Positions 1 through 6,768 of a stretch of 8,262 bases of DNA are shown one piece after another. Position 1 is the first letter of the stretch; each line of letters opens with the position of its first letter. The DNA is from Actinomycetota bacterium. Lineage in GTDB: Bacteria; Actinomycetota; Actinomycetes; S36-B12; UBA5976. The notes under the pieces were generated by a model. It searched no databases and was not told where the DNA came from. It worked only from the letters and a program-made list of their open reading frames with translations. Both the position numbers and the translations under genes were made by a program. The stretch spans positions 1-8,262 of the forward strand of contig SXYE01000032.1 of the NCBI GenBank assembly GCA_005789325.1. The letters run 5' to 3'.

Positions 1-291
1 GTTTTAATTTCAAAAGGCGAAAAAGTTGGTCTAGCAACTGTTTATAGAACTTTGCAAGCCTTAGCTGAAACAGGTGCCATTGATGTTTTAAGAAATGAAG
101 ATGGTGAAGCTTTATATAGAGCCTGTAGCACAGATCATCATCATCATTTAGTTTGCACGATTTGTAATAAAACAACAGAAATTGCGGCACCCGAAGTTGA
201 AATTTGGACAGAAAAAATTGCCCGTGAGCAGGGATATTTAATTTCAGGTCACACTATTGAAGTATTCGGACTTTGTAAAAACTGTCGTTAA
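1..291 (+). CDS. zur: Zur/FurB-type Fur-family zinc-responsive repressor, C-terminal part
   Basis: Fur-family metalloregulator, cut at its 5' end by the window edge; the open frame runs from base 1 to the TAA at 289-291 (96 codons visible). The first visible residues include the end of the DNA-recognition helix (GLATVYRTLQALAETGAID, visible residues 10-28), followed by the dimerisation domain. Structural zinc ligands are two CxxC pairs at visible residues 52/55 and 92/95. D28, C42, H47 and H49 form the expected regulatory zinc site, and H46, H48, E67 and H84 a third site. Their spacing reproduces exactly the ligand set I recall for M. tuberculosis FurB (D62, C76, H81, H83; C86, C89, C126, C129; H80, H82, E101, H118). 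With the location beside uppS-recO, as for mycobacterial furB, this supports Zur rather than iron-sensing Fur. Zinc-loaded Zur represses zinc uptake and alternative ribosomal protein genes. The gene converges on uppS with a 4-nt stop overlap. Its promoter lies outside the window. Confidence 0.88.
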   Translation, partial: VLISKGEKVGLATVYRTLQALAETGAIDVLRNEDGEALYRACSTDHHHHLVCTICNKTTEIAAPEVEIWTEKIAREQGYLISGHTIEVFGLCKNCR

Positions 292-1070
292 TTAGGTTTT
301 GCATCCCCAAAGCGACGTTCTCTTTTGGCATATATTTCTATTGCTTGCCATAAATGTCTTCTATCAAAATCTGGCCACAAAACATCCATAAATACCATTT
401 CGGCATAAGCTGATTGCCACAGCAAGAAGTTACTAGTTCTTTGCTCTCCAGATGTTCTCAAAAACAAATCAACATCTGGCAAAGTTGGTTCATAAAGATA
501 TTTCTTAATTTTTTTCTCAGTGATGGCACTGGGTTTGAGCTTTCGATCTTTGACATCTTGTGCAATATCCATCATGGCATCTGCAATTTCTGCTCTTCCG
601 CCGTAGTTAACACACATTGTTAAAGTTAACTGATCATTTTTGGATGTTTTTCTCTCGGCTTTCTTTAATTCATCAACGACACTTTTCCAAAGCCTTGCTT
701 CTCTACCAGACCAACGAACCTTAATTCCGAATTGATTCATTTCTTCAACTCTTCTATGTATTACTTCTCTATTAAAATTCATCAAGAATTTAACTTCTTG
801 TGGACTTCTTTTCCAATTCTCTGTTGAGAAAGCATAAACAGTCAAATACTTAACCCCTATTTCTAAAGCACCATAAACAGCATCAAGAAGTGCTAACTCT
901 CCAGCCTCATGTCCTGCTGTTCTTGGTAATCCTCGTTCTTTAGCCCAGCGACCATTTCCATCCATAACAATTGCTACATGATTAGGTACAAAGGTTGATG
1001 AAATTCCTGGGGGCTTAACTCCACTTTTATGTCTTGGAACAGGTGGAAATTTTTTTCTAGCTTTTGCCAC
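288..1070 (-). CDS. uppS: Isoprenyl transferase (undecaprenyl/decaprenyl diphosphate synthase)
   Basis: Cis-prenyltransferase that condenses isopentenyl diphosphate onto an allylic diphosphate to make the C50-C55 polyprenyl diphosphate carrier for peptidoglycan and other wall polymers; it acts at the inner face of the membrane. The 260-aa product has the family signatures: HVAIVMDGNGRWA at residues 31-43 with catalytic Asp37, NYGGRAEI in the middle, and RTSGEQR (205-211) followed by SNFLLWQSAYAE, with the Mg-binding Glu at 224. The first ~29 residues are a basic, proline-rich extension ahead of the catalytic core, which actinobacterial members often have. Product length (C50 versus C55) cannot be read from the sequence; the M. 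tuberculosis homologue at this locus makes decaprenyl diphosphate. The start is GTG (1068-1070), 2 nt after the recO stop, with a weak GGAAAG in the end of recO as ribosome site. It is therefore probably co-transcribed and translationally coupled with recO. The stop overlaps that of zur. Confidence 0.96.
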   Translation of the reverse strand: MAKARKKFPPVPRHKSGVKPPGISSTFVPNHVAIVMDGNGRWAKERGLPRTAGHEAGELALLDAVYGALEIGVKYLTVYAFSTENWKRSPQEVKFLMNFNREVIHRRVEEMNQFGIKVRWSGREARLWKSVVDELKKAERKTSKNDQLTLTMCVNYGGRAEIADAMMDIAQDVKDRKLKPSAITEKKIKKYLYEPTLPDVDLFLRTSGEQRTSNFLLWQSAYAEMVFMDVLWPDFDRRHLWQAIEIYAKRERRFGDAKPN

Positions 1071-1072
1071 TT

Positions 1073-1801
1073 TTATCTTTCCACCATTCTTAATGATCGC
1101 AATCCACGTTCAATATGCCATTGTAGGTATGCAGCAATTATTCCACTTGCTTCTCTCCTGAATTTTAATTCTGAGGCATCAGCACTTTCCCAATCCCCGG
1201 TAAGTAATGCTGACATCAAGGAAATTGTGGCCGGAGCAGGAACAACTGAACCAGGTGGTCTGCATTCTTCACAGGTTGCACCACCTGTACTTACTGAAAA
1301 TGCTCTATGGGGTCCTTCTGCGCCACAACGTGCACATTCATAAAAAGATGGTGAATATCCAGCTAAAGAAAGAGAGCGCAATAAATAAGAATCAAGAATT
1401 AAGTTTGGATCATGTTCATCTTTAATTAAAGCTCTTAAGCCACCGATTAGTAATAAATATTGTTGAGTTGCTGGTTCTTTTTCTTCAGGTGTTAGTCTTT
1501 CTGCTGTTTCTAGCATTGCTTGACCTGCAGTCCACTTGGCATAATCTTGCGACAACGTTGCGCCATAAGAATAAAAAGAATCAACTTGACTCAAAATATC
1601 CAAAGACCTACCAATGTGAAAATGTGCATCAATATGACCAAAGGGTTCTACCCTGGCACCAAATCTTGAAGTTGTTTTTCTAACACCTTTAGCTACAGCT
1701 CGTACTCGCCCACTGTTTCTGGTTAGAACTGTGACAATGCGATCTGCTTCCCCAAGTCTTTGAGTACGAAGCACTATTCCTTCATCGCGGTATTGAGGCA
1801 T
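1073..1801 (-). CDS. recO: DNA repair protein RecO
   Basis: Recombination mediator of the RecFOR pathway: it binds SSB-coated single-stranded DNA and, with RecR, helps load RecA at gaps. The 242-aa product has the usual length. Residues 1-80 form the N-terminal OB fold (start MPQYRDEGIVLRTQRLGEAD; AKGVRKTTSRFG at 37-48), followed by a helical domain. A four-cysteine zinc finger lies at C156, C159, C177 and C180, the arrangement seen in many non-enterobacterial RecO proteins. The ATG start at 1799-1801 matches the family N-terminus, but no Shine-Dalgarno sequence precedes it. It is first in a two-gene leftward unit with uppS and is divergent from the AI-2E transporter across a 98-bp gap, which must hold its promoter. 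In Mycobacterium and Streptomyces, recO is likewise directly upstream of uppS. Confidence 0.95.
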   Translation of the reverse strand: MPQYRDEGIVLRTQRLGEADRIVTVLTRNSGRVRAVAKGVRKTTSRFGARVEPFGHIDAHFHIGRSLDILSQVDSFYSYGATLSQDYAKWTAGQAMLETAERLTPEEKEPATQQYLLLIGGLRALIKDEHDPNLILDSYLLRSLSLAGYSPSFYECARCGAEGPHRAFSVSTGGATCEECRPPGSVVPAPATISLMSALLTGDWESADASELKFRREASGIIAAYLQWHIERGLRSLRMVER

Positions 1802-1899
1802 AGGACTAATTCTGCTGGAATTTATCTTGGCTTCACCACCACAACACCCTCAAGGTGAAACAAGTTAAGTAGAGTTATGAATTAGGCCAAGGAGATTAA
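1802..1899. promoter_or_regulatory. Divergent intergenic region between recO and the AI-2E transporter gene
   Basis: This 98-bp gap separates two genes read away from each other, so it should contain both promoters. No strong -35/-10 pair is visible on either strand. A TATGAA at 1876-1881 is a weak -10 candidate for the + strand gene, and GATAAAT (reverse complement of about 1821-1827) for recO. Two nested inverted repeats are clear: TTCACC (1832-1837) with GGTGAA (1854-1859), and CTTGGC (1826-1831) with GCCAAG (1886-1891). The last arm overlaps the ribosome binding site. The promoter function is inferred from layout. Confidence 0.4.
1889..1894 (+). promoter_or_regulatory. Ribosome binding site of the AI-2E transporter gene
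   Basis: AAGGAG lies 5 nt before the TTG at 1900-1902 and decides that start. It is the only canonical Shine-Dalgarno sequence in the window; the other genes have weak or no matches. The left part of the site is also one arm of an inverted repeat (GCCAAG, 1886-1891). Confidence 0.7.
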
Positions 1900-3042
1900 T
1901 TGACTAATCAGGAATCTAGGGACAACACCCCTGATATTTCGGGCATCAGCGCTTCTGGAAGTCGCTGGGATTTTTCAGTAAATCGACGATTTGTCCAAAG
2001 AAGTGTTATTACAGTTCTGGTTTTAGTTATTGGATTTCAGTTGGTTGAATGGGCCTTTGGCAAAACTAAAGATTTCCTTTTTCTGCTACTACTTTCCTGG
2101 CTTATTGGTATTGCAATAACGCCTGTTGTTGAGTTATTAACTAAAAACGGCCTAAAGAGAGGTTTAAGCACTTTCATAGTTTTATTAGGATTAATTTCTT
2201 TAGTTGCTGGTTTTATTGCTGCTTTTGGACAACTTTTAGCTTCACAATTAGCCAGTTTGATACTTCAGGTTCCTACTTTAGTAATTGGCTTTACAGATTG
2301 GCTTAATACTTCATTTAATTTAGAAATTGACTCCTCTTCACTTACCGAGTCCCTAAATCTTTCTAATACCCAAATTGCAAATTTTGCACAAGGACTAGCT
2401 GGTGGAATATTTGGGATAGTTACCAGTATTTTTGGATTCATTTTCAATATTTTTACCCTTTTACTTTTTACTTTCTACTTCGCTGCAGATGCCCCAAAAA
2501 TAAAGAAAACAATTGGAAGTTGGTTACCAACTAAGCAACAAGTTATTTTTACAACTGTTTGGCAAGTAGCGACAGAAAAGACAGGATCATTTGTTATAAG
2601 TAGAGTAATTCTTGCAACATTAAGCTCAGTTATAACATCAATATTTTTATTGTTATTAGATGTTCCTTACTGGTTACCTTTGGGACTTTTTACCGGCCTA
2701 ATTAGTCAATTTGTTCCTACCTTTGGTACATATATTGGTGGAACTATCCCAGCAATTGTTGCGGTTGTTAACGATCCAAAAGATGGACTTTTTGTAGTTA
2801 TCTTTATGACTGTTTATCAACAAATAGAAAATTACTTTTTCACTCCTAGAATTTCATCTCTAACTATGAATATTCATCCAGCTGTTGCTTTTGGTTCTGT
2901 AATTGTTTTTGCAAATTTCTTTGGTGCCGTTGGAGCATTGATTGGAATTCCTATTGCGGCGGCAATTATCTCAATTATTCAAACTTATGGTAAACGTTAT
3001 GAACTTATCCCTGAATTACACAATATTGAAACTAAACCTTAA
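1900..3042 (+). CDS. AI-2E family (UPF0118/PerM-like) transporter
   Basis: Polytopic inner-membrane protein of 380 aa. About 30 hydrophilic residues are followed by hydrophobic segments at roughly 33-51, 57-80, 90-112, 168-196, 235-255, 257-290, 295-306 and 325-362. A polar segment of about 35 residues (130-165) lies in the middle, as is typical of the family. Family hallmarks are the DAPKIKK segment after the fourth hydrophobic block (197-203), SQFVPTFGTYIGGTIPAI (269-286), QQIENYFFTPRI (307-318) and the C-terminal IHPAVAF...GALIGIPIAAA block (325-355). Members have been linked to autoinducer-2 export or to Na+/H+ antiport, but the substrate here cannot be read from the sequence. The TTG start is supported by a well-placed AAGGAG. 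The gene runs opposite to all its close neighbours, is divergent from recO and converges on era with a 4-nt stop overlap. In related actinobacteria this slot usually holds other genes (leuA in Streptomyces, amiA2 in M. tuberculosis, from memory). Confidence 0.9.
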   Translation: MTNQESRDNTPDISGISASGSRWDFSVNRRFVQRSVITVLVLVIGFQLVEWAFGKTKDFLFLLLLSWLIGIAITPVVELLTKNGLKRGLSTFIVLLGLISLVAGFIAAFGQLLASQLASLILQVPTLVIGFTDWLNTSFNLEIDSSSLTESLNLSNTQIANFAQGLAGGIFGIVTSIFGFIFNIFTLLLFTFYFAADAPKIKKTIGSWLPTKQQVIFTTVWQVATEKTGSFVISRVILATLSSVITSIFLLLLDVPYWLPLGLFTGLISQFVPTFGTYIGGTIPAIVAVVNDPKDGLFVVIFMTVYQQIENYFFTPRISSLTMNIHPAVAFGSVIVFANFFGAVGALIGIPIAAAIISIIQTYGKRYELIPELHNIETKP

Positions 3043-3962
3043 AAACCTAATTTAGAGAGTTCTTTCGGATCTGACTGCCATTCAGGTGCAATTTTTACAT
3101 GCAGTTCAAGAAATACTTGCATACCAATTAACTTCTCAATTTGCTTTCTTGCAATAGAACCAATTTCTTTTAACTTTGAACCTTTATGTCCAATAATAAT
3201 TCCTTTTTGGCTATCGCGTTCAACATAAATGCTGGCTCTTATTCTCATAAGGGGTCTATCAGCTGGTCTAGCTGCATCTGGTTCAATACTTTCCACGACA
3301 ACAGCAAGTGAATGTGGGAGCTCTTCTCTTAAATCATCCAGAGCTGCTTCTCTAATGAATTCAGCAACCATTGTTTCAACTGGCTCATCGGTAAAAATTC
3401 CTTCGGGATATAAGGCAGGTCCCTCTGGAAGAAGTGGCATTACTAAATTTATTAAAACATCTAGGTTTGCTCTAGTTTTAGCACTTATTGGAATTATCTC
3501 TTTCCAAGTACAACCTGTTTCCTTACCTAGTTCATCTAATTCAACGAGTCTTTCAGCAATATCTGATTGACTTGCTGAATCTAATTTTGTTACGACTCCT
3601 ATTTTTGGCTTTTTAGTTGCATTACTAAGTTCCTGAGCAATAAATTTGTCACCTGGACCTATTTTTTGATCAGCTGGTACGCAAAATATTGCAACGTCAA
3701 CTTCGCTCCAGGTGTCGCGTACAACGTCATTGAGTCTGGATCCAAGAAGTGTTTTTGGTTTGTGCACTCCTGGTGTATCAACAAGTATTAATTGACCATC
3801 TTGTCTATGAACTAATCCTCTAATTGCATGTCTTGTTGTTTGAGGGCGTTTAGAAGTAATTGCAATTTTTTGTCCAACTAGTTGATTAGTCAAGGTGGAT
3901 TTGCCAACGTTTGGTCTACCTACGATGCAGGCAAAACCACTTCTAAAATTACTCATACCCAT
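3039..3962 (-). CDS. era: GTPase Era
   Basis: Essential GTPase that binds the 3' end of 16S rRNA and assists 30S subunit maturation. All GTPase motifs are present in the 307-aa product: G1 GRPNVGKS (15-22), the switch I QTTRH (41-45), G3 DTPG (62-65), G4 TKLD (125-128) and G5 SAK (160-162). The C-terminal KH domain carries GIIIGHKGSKLKEIG (254-268), and the protein ends with the family's typical WQSDPKELSKLGF tail. TKxD instead of NKxD is normal for actinobacterial Era. The start is ATG at 3960-3962; a second ATG two codons on (3954-3956) is equally possible, as neither has a Shine-Dalgarno sequence. It is the last gene of the leftward block, 62 nt after the CBS-domain gene, so it may be read through from upstream or have its own promoter. 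Its stop interlocks with that of the AI-2E gene. Confidence 0.98.
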   Translation of the reverse strand: MGMSNFRSGFACIVGRPNVGKSTLTNQLVGQKIAITSKRPQTTRHAIRGLVHRQDGQLILVDTPGVHKPKTLLGSRLNDVVRDTWSEVDVAIFCVPADQKIGPGDKFIAQELSNATKKPKIGVVTKLDSASQSDIAERLVELDELGKETGCTWKEIIPISAKTRANLDVLINLVMPLLPEGPALYPEGIFTDEPVETMVAEFIREAALDDLREELPHSLAVVVESIEPDAARPADRPLMRIRASIYVERDSQKGIIIGHKGSKLKEIGSIARKQIEKLIGMQVFLELHVKIAPEWQSDPKELSKLGF

Positions 3963-3981
3963 ATCGTTGCAGATAGCTTAA

Positions 3982-4023
3982 TCAAGATTATTTGAGCCAG
4001 TTGTTTCAAGTTGAAAATCTTGA
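3982..4023. repeat. Nested inverted repeats in the gap between the CBS-domain gene and era
   Basis: An 8-bp perfect inverted repeat, TCAAGATT (3982-3989) and AATCTTGA (4016-4023), encloses 26 nt. Inside and partly overlapping it is a 13-nt near-palindrome, TTTCAAGTTGAAA (4004-4016, arms of 6 bp around one central base). The element fills most of the 62-nt gap and begins directly after the upstream stop codon. No run of T residues follows on the transcribed strand, so it does not look like an intrinsic terminator; a processing site, attenuating hairpin or operator are possible. The repeats are certain, their function is not. Confidence 0.4.
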
Positions 4024-4024
4024 A

Positions 4025-5308
4025 TTACTCGGATTCTGTTGCTTCATTCTTTCTAATCAAGATTGTGCCAATTTTATTTCTTCTTCCAGCTGCTCTTTCG
4101 GCAACAAATTCCCAACCTTCAATCACGATGGAGGTGCCTGGAATTGGGACTCGATCTAATTGTTTTGCCAGATAACCAGAAAGAGTATCCACCCCTTCAT
4201 CATCACTAGACAGATTTAAATCAATCAACTCTGCTAAGTCATCAAGGTGAATTCTAGAACTTACTCGATAAACATTTGGTCCTAATTCATTTACTTCAGG
4301 AGCATGCGTGTCATATTCGTCAGCTATCTCACCAACAATCTCTTCTAAAATATCTTCAATAGTTACAAGCCCAGCTGTTCCGCCATATTCATCAATTACT
4401 ACAGCAAGATGCACCCTGGCAGACTGCATATCGCGTAATAGTTCATCTGCTGGTTTACTATCTGGAACAAAATAGGCAGATCTCATAAGCTTTTCAACTA
4501 ACTCAGTTCTTTCTGCCTCTGAATTTTCAAAAATTCTTCTTGAAATATCTTTCAAATAAACCACGCCAATAATGTCATCGGAGTCTTCCCCAATTACCGG
4601 AATACGAGAGTAGCCAGAGCGAAGCGAAAGTGAAATTGCCTGCCTTAGAGTTTTTCCCTTTTCAATCCAAACCATGTCGGTTCTTGGAACCATGACTTCT
4701 CTTGCCACAGTGTCACCTAGCTCGAAAACAGAATGAATCATTTGTCTTTCTTCATCTTCAATTACGTCTGCTTCTTCTGCTTGATCCACTAGGTCTCTTA
4801 AATCTTCAGCTGACGCAAATGGTCCATCTTTGAAACCTTTACCTGGAGTCAACGCATTTCCAATTGCAACCAGTAATTTTGCAATTGGCCAAATTATAGG
4901 TTTTAAAGCTAAGGAAATCGGAGACATTAAAATTGAAATGCGGTCAGATTTTTGTCTACCTAAAGTTTCTGGGGCCACACCTAAAACAATAAATCCAAGT
5001 AGGGATACAACAATAATCGCTAGGCTTAAGGCTGCTTCTAGATTCGAATTAGTTTTTATAAATACAAAAGTTAAAAGAACACCACCAGTTGAGGTTAAGG
5101 CTAGAGCAACAAGTTGTAAAACTGCGACATGTTTTGATTTCTCATTAACTACTTTTTGTAATTTATCGACACCCTTAACTTCTTCTTTACGTAATTGGTC
5201 GACTCTTGATTCAGAAGTCCTTAAAATTGCAGTTCTGCCTGCAATGAAAAATGCAGCAACTAGTTCAACAACTATGGCAGCAATAATAAAAACGGTTAAA
5301 TTAATCAA
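4025..5308 (-). CDS. CNNM (DUF21) - CBS pair - CorC/HlyC domain membrane protein
   Basis: Hemolysin-C/CorC-type protein of 427 aa with the full three-part architecture. An N-terminal CNNM/DUF21 membrane domain has hydrophobic segments near 4-24, 62-84, 92-117 and 126-150. Two CBS domains follow (about 205-262, beginning MVPRTDMVWIEKG, and 270-328, with HLAVVIDEYGGTAGLVTIEDILEE split across 300-323). A C-terminal CorC/HlyC transporter-associated domain spans about 342-420. Members are linked to Mg2+/Co2+ efflux or resistance; hemolysin activity is an old annotation and not implied. The start is TTG at 5306-5308, which shares bases with the ybeY stop (TTGA, 4-nt overlap), so translational coupling is likely; a later start would cut into the first membrane segment. 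The phoH-ybeY-CBS order equals ybeZ-ybeY-ybeX in E. coli, although E. coli YbeX lacks the membrane domain. Confidence 0.93.
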   Translation of the reverse strand: MINLTVFIIAAIVVELVAAFFIAGRTAILRTSESRVDQLRKEEVKGVDKLQKVVNEKSKHVAVLQLVALALTSTGGVLLTFVFIKTNSNLEAALSLAIIVVSLLGFIVLGVAPETLGRQKSDRISILMSPISLALKPIIWPIAKLLVAIGNALTPGKGFKDGPFASAEDLRDLVDQAEEADVIEDEERQMIHSVFELGDTVAREVMVPRTDMVWIEKGKTLRQAISLSLRSGYSRIPVIGEDSDDIIGVVYLKDISRRIFENSEAERTELVEKLMRSAYFVPDSKPADELLRDMQSARVHLAVVIDEYGGTAGLVTIEDILEEIVGEIADEYDTHAPEVNELGPNVYRVSSRIHLDDLAELIDLNLSSDDEGVDTLSGYLAKQLDRVPIPGTSIVIEGWEFVAERAAGRRNKIGTILIRKNEATESE

Positions 5309-5760
5309 TGCTTCTTCACGGTCCTCAAGGAATTCATAATACCTTGCTCCTTTTTTTGCATTACTCCTCGTTGATATTTCTCTTGATGATCAAGGCCCAA
5401 TAGGTGCAAAATGCCATGCGCGAGCAGAAAGACCAGATGGTAGGCGGGATTGATTGATTGTTTTCTGGCATCTTTTAGTGCAACGCTGGGGCAAATAATT
5501 ATGTCCCCTAAAGTTGCTTGTTTTTTTAAACTTTTACTATTTTTTAGTAAAATATTGTCCATTGGAAAACTCATAACATCAGTTGGTCCATCTTCATTCA
5601 TCCAACGCACATGTTGTTTGGTCATCTCATCTTCATCTACAAAAAGGATTGAAACATCAGATTTTGGATTAACTTTAAGAAATTTAAGCATTTGTTTCAC
5701 GTAGTGAATAACGCTTTTCTCATCAATGTTAATAGAACTTAAATTACTGACATCAATCAT
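5305..5760 (-). CDS. ybeY: Endoribonuclease YbeY (16S rRNA 3'-end maturation)
   Basis: Zinc-dependent, single-strand-specific endoribonuclease involved in 16S rRNA 3'-end maturation and 70S quality control. The 151-aa length is typical. The metal site is the family signature HGILHLLGLDH (115-125), with three zinc-binding histidines at 115, 119 and 125. The second conserved block, GPTDVMSFPMD, is at 58-68, and GDIIIC at 85-90. The ATG start at 5758-5760 gives a normal N-terminus; the nearest Shine-Dalgarno-like GAGG is about 13 nt upstream, overlapping the phoH stop, which is further than ideal. It is separated by 15 nt from phoH and overlaps the CBS-domain gene by 4 nt. In E. coli, YbeY has been reported to interact with Era and YbeZ, which fits their grouping here. 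Confidence 0.95.
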   Translation of the reverse strand: MIDVSNLSSINIDEKSVIHYVKQMLKFLKVNPKSDVSILFVDEDEMTKQHVRWMNEDGPTDVMSFPMDNILLKNSKSLKKQATLGDIIICPSVALKDARKQSINPAYHLVFLLAHGILHLLGLDHQEKYQRGVMQKKEQGIMNSLRTVKKH

Positions 5761-5775
5761 TAAATTAATTAAGCC

Positions 5776-6759
5776 TCAACGTTTTTCTTTTGCAGAATCC
5801 CAATTTTCATAGGCCTCTACAATTCGACTAACTAGTTTGTGCCTTACAACGTCTTTTGAATTCAACTGAATGAAAGCCAAATCTTCAACGTCATTTAAAA
5901 TGTCTTGTACAACTTTAAGTCCAGACTTTGTTCCTGAAGGTAAATCGATTTGAGTCACGTCTCCTGTAACAACCATTCTTGATCCAAAACCAAGACGAGT
6001 TAAAAACATCTTCATTTGTTCAGGGGAAGTATTCTGTGCTTCATCCAAAATGATGAATGAATCATTCAAGGTTCTTCCACGCATATAGGCAAGGGGGGCA
6101 ACTTCAATCGAACCATTTGTCATAAGTTTTGGGATCTTGTCGGGATCAATCATGTCTTGCAATGCATCGTAAAGCGGTCGAAGGTATGGATCAATTTTTT
6201 CAGATAATGTTCCGGGTAGAAAACCCAAATGTTCGCCTGCCTCAACTGCGGGTCTAGTTAGCACAATTCTGTTGACCTGTTTTGCTTGAAGAGCTTGAAC
6301 AGCTTTTGCTACTGCAAGATAGGTTTTACCAGAACCTGCAGGTCCGATTCCAAAAACAACTGTGTGTTTATCAATAGCGTCAACATAGGCTTTTTGATTC
6401 AAAGTCTTAGGTCTTATTGATTTTCCTCTGGAAGTTAAAATATCTGCAGTTAATAATGAACTAGGCCTAATTTCACTTTCACTTCTAAGCATTCCTACTG
6501 ATCTTTCAACTGTCTCCACACTTAAACTTTGCCCAGTTCTAATCACTGTGATTAATTCAGAAAAAAGTTGATTTGCAAGTTTTACTTCATCGGCAGGACC
6601 AGATAAATTAATTTCATTTCCACGCACATGAAGAACCACTCTTGGAAAACTATTTTCGATAGTTCTTAAATACTCGTCGCTACTTCCAACTAATGCAGAC
6701 ATTGATAAGGATGGGGGTACGACGATACGAGATTGGAAGTCACTACTCACACTTGTCAT
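5776..6759 (-). CDS. phoH: PhoH-family ATPase (YbeZ-like)
   Basis: PhoH-like P-loop ATPase of 327 aa, the full length for the YbeZ/PhoH1 group. An N-terminal KH-like region (about 40-75, with VVLHVRGNEINLSGP at 41-55) precedes the ATPase core. That core has Walker A GPAGSGKT (139-146), TRPAVEAGEHLGFLPG (168-183), Walker B FIILDEAQN (235-243) and TGDVTQIDLP (265-274). There is no PIN domain, so it is not the PhoH2 toxin-type protein. The exact role is unsettled; as YbeZ it is thought to work with YbeY on rRNA or other RNA. The ATG start at 6757-6759 fits the actinobacterial N-terminus (IVVP, then SMSALVGSSDEYLRTIE), but has no Shine-Dalgarno sequence. The 38-nt gap upstream holds a possible promoter, which could start a phoH-ybeY-CBS-era transcript. 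Confidence 0.95.
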   Translation of the reverse strand: MTSVSSDFQSRIVVPPSLSMSALVGSSDEYLRTIENSFPRVVLHVRGNEINLSGPADEVKLANQLFSELITVIRTGQSLSVETVERSVGMLRSESEIRPSSLLTADILTSRGKSIRPKTLNQKAYVDAIDKHTVVFGIGPAGSGKTYLAVAKAVQALQAKQVNRIVLTRPAVEAGEHLGFLPGTLSEKIDPYLRPLYDALQDMIDPDKIPKLMTNGSIEVAPLAYMRGRTLNDSFIILDEAQNTSPEQMKMFLTRLGFGSRMVVTGDVTQIDLPSGTKSGLKVVQDILNDVEDLAFIQLNSKDVVRHKLVSRIVEAYENWDSAKEKR

Positions 6760-6768
6760 CGTCTAATA

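Noticed and set aside
136..147. Run of histidines (HHHH) in the regulator as a possible artificial tag
   Set aside because: It lies in the middle of the protein at the natural metal-binding site of Zur proteins, and the spacing to the neighbouring Cys ligands matches FurB.
1029..1343. A 104-codon + strand open frame across the uppS/recO junction
   Set aside because: It is antisense to two confident genes, has no family resemblance and no Shine-Dalgarno site, so it was treated as a shadow frame. The same applies to the other + strand frames at 414-623, 1207-1425, 1468-1683, 3229-3570, 5450-5704, 6880-7152 and 7463-7738, and to the - strand frame at 2265-2447.
3585..3588. Era G4 motif TKLD instead of the textbook NKxD
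   Set aside because: TKxD is the normal form in actinobacterial Era proteins as I recall them, so it is not a defect or novelty. All other GTPase motifs are intact.
3982..4023. Intrinsic terminator between the CBS gene and era
   Set aside because: The stem is only 8 bp and AT-rich, the loop is 26 nt, and no T-run follows on the transcribed strand, so it does not meet the usual form of an intrinsic terminator.
4012..4026. TGAAAATC at 4012-4019 as half of an actinobacterial Zur box
   Set aside because: The actinobacterial Zur site I recall is a dyad with TGAAAAT and ATTTTCA arms. Only the left arm is present; the right side reads TTGAATT. A single half-site is expected by chance in AT-rich DNA.
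4830..5339. A 169-codon open frame on the + strand, opposite the CBS-domain gene
   Set aside because: It is wholly antisense to a gene with clear domains. Its translation is low in complexity (rich in S, T, A and K) with no recognisable domain, and it has no ribosome site. It looks like a by-product of the coding frame opposite.
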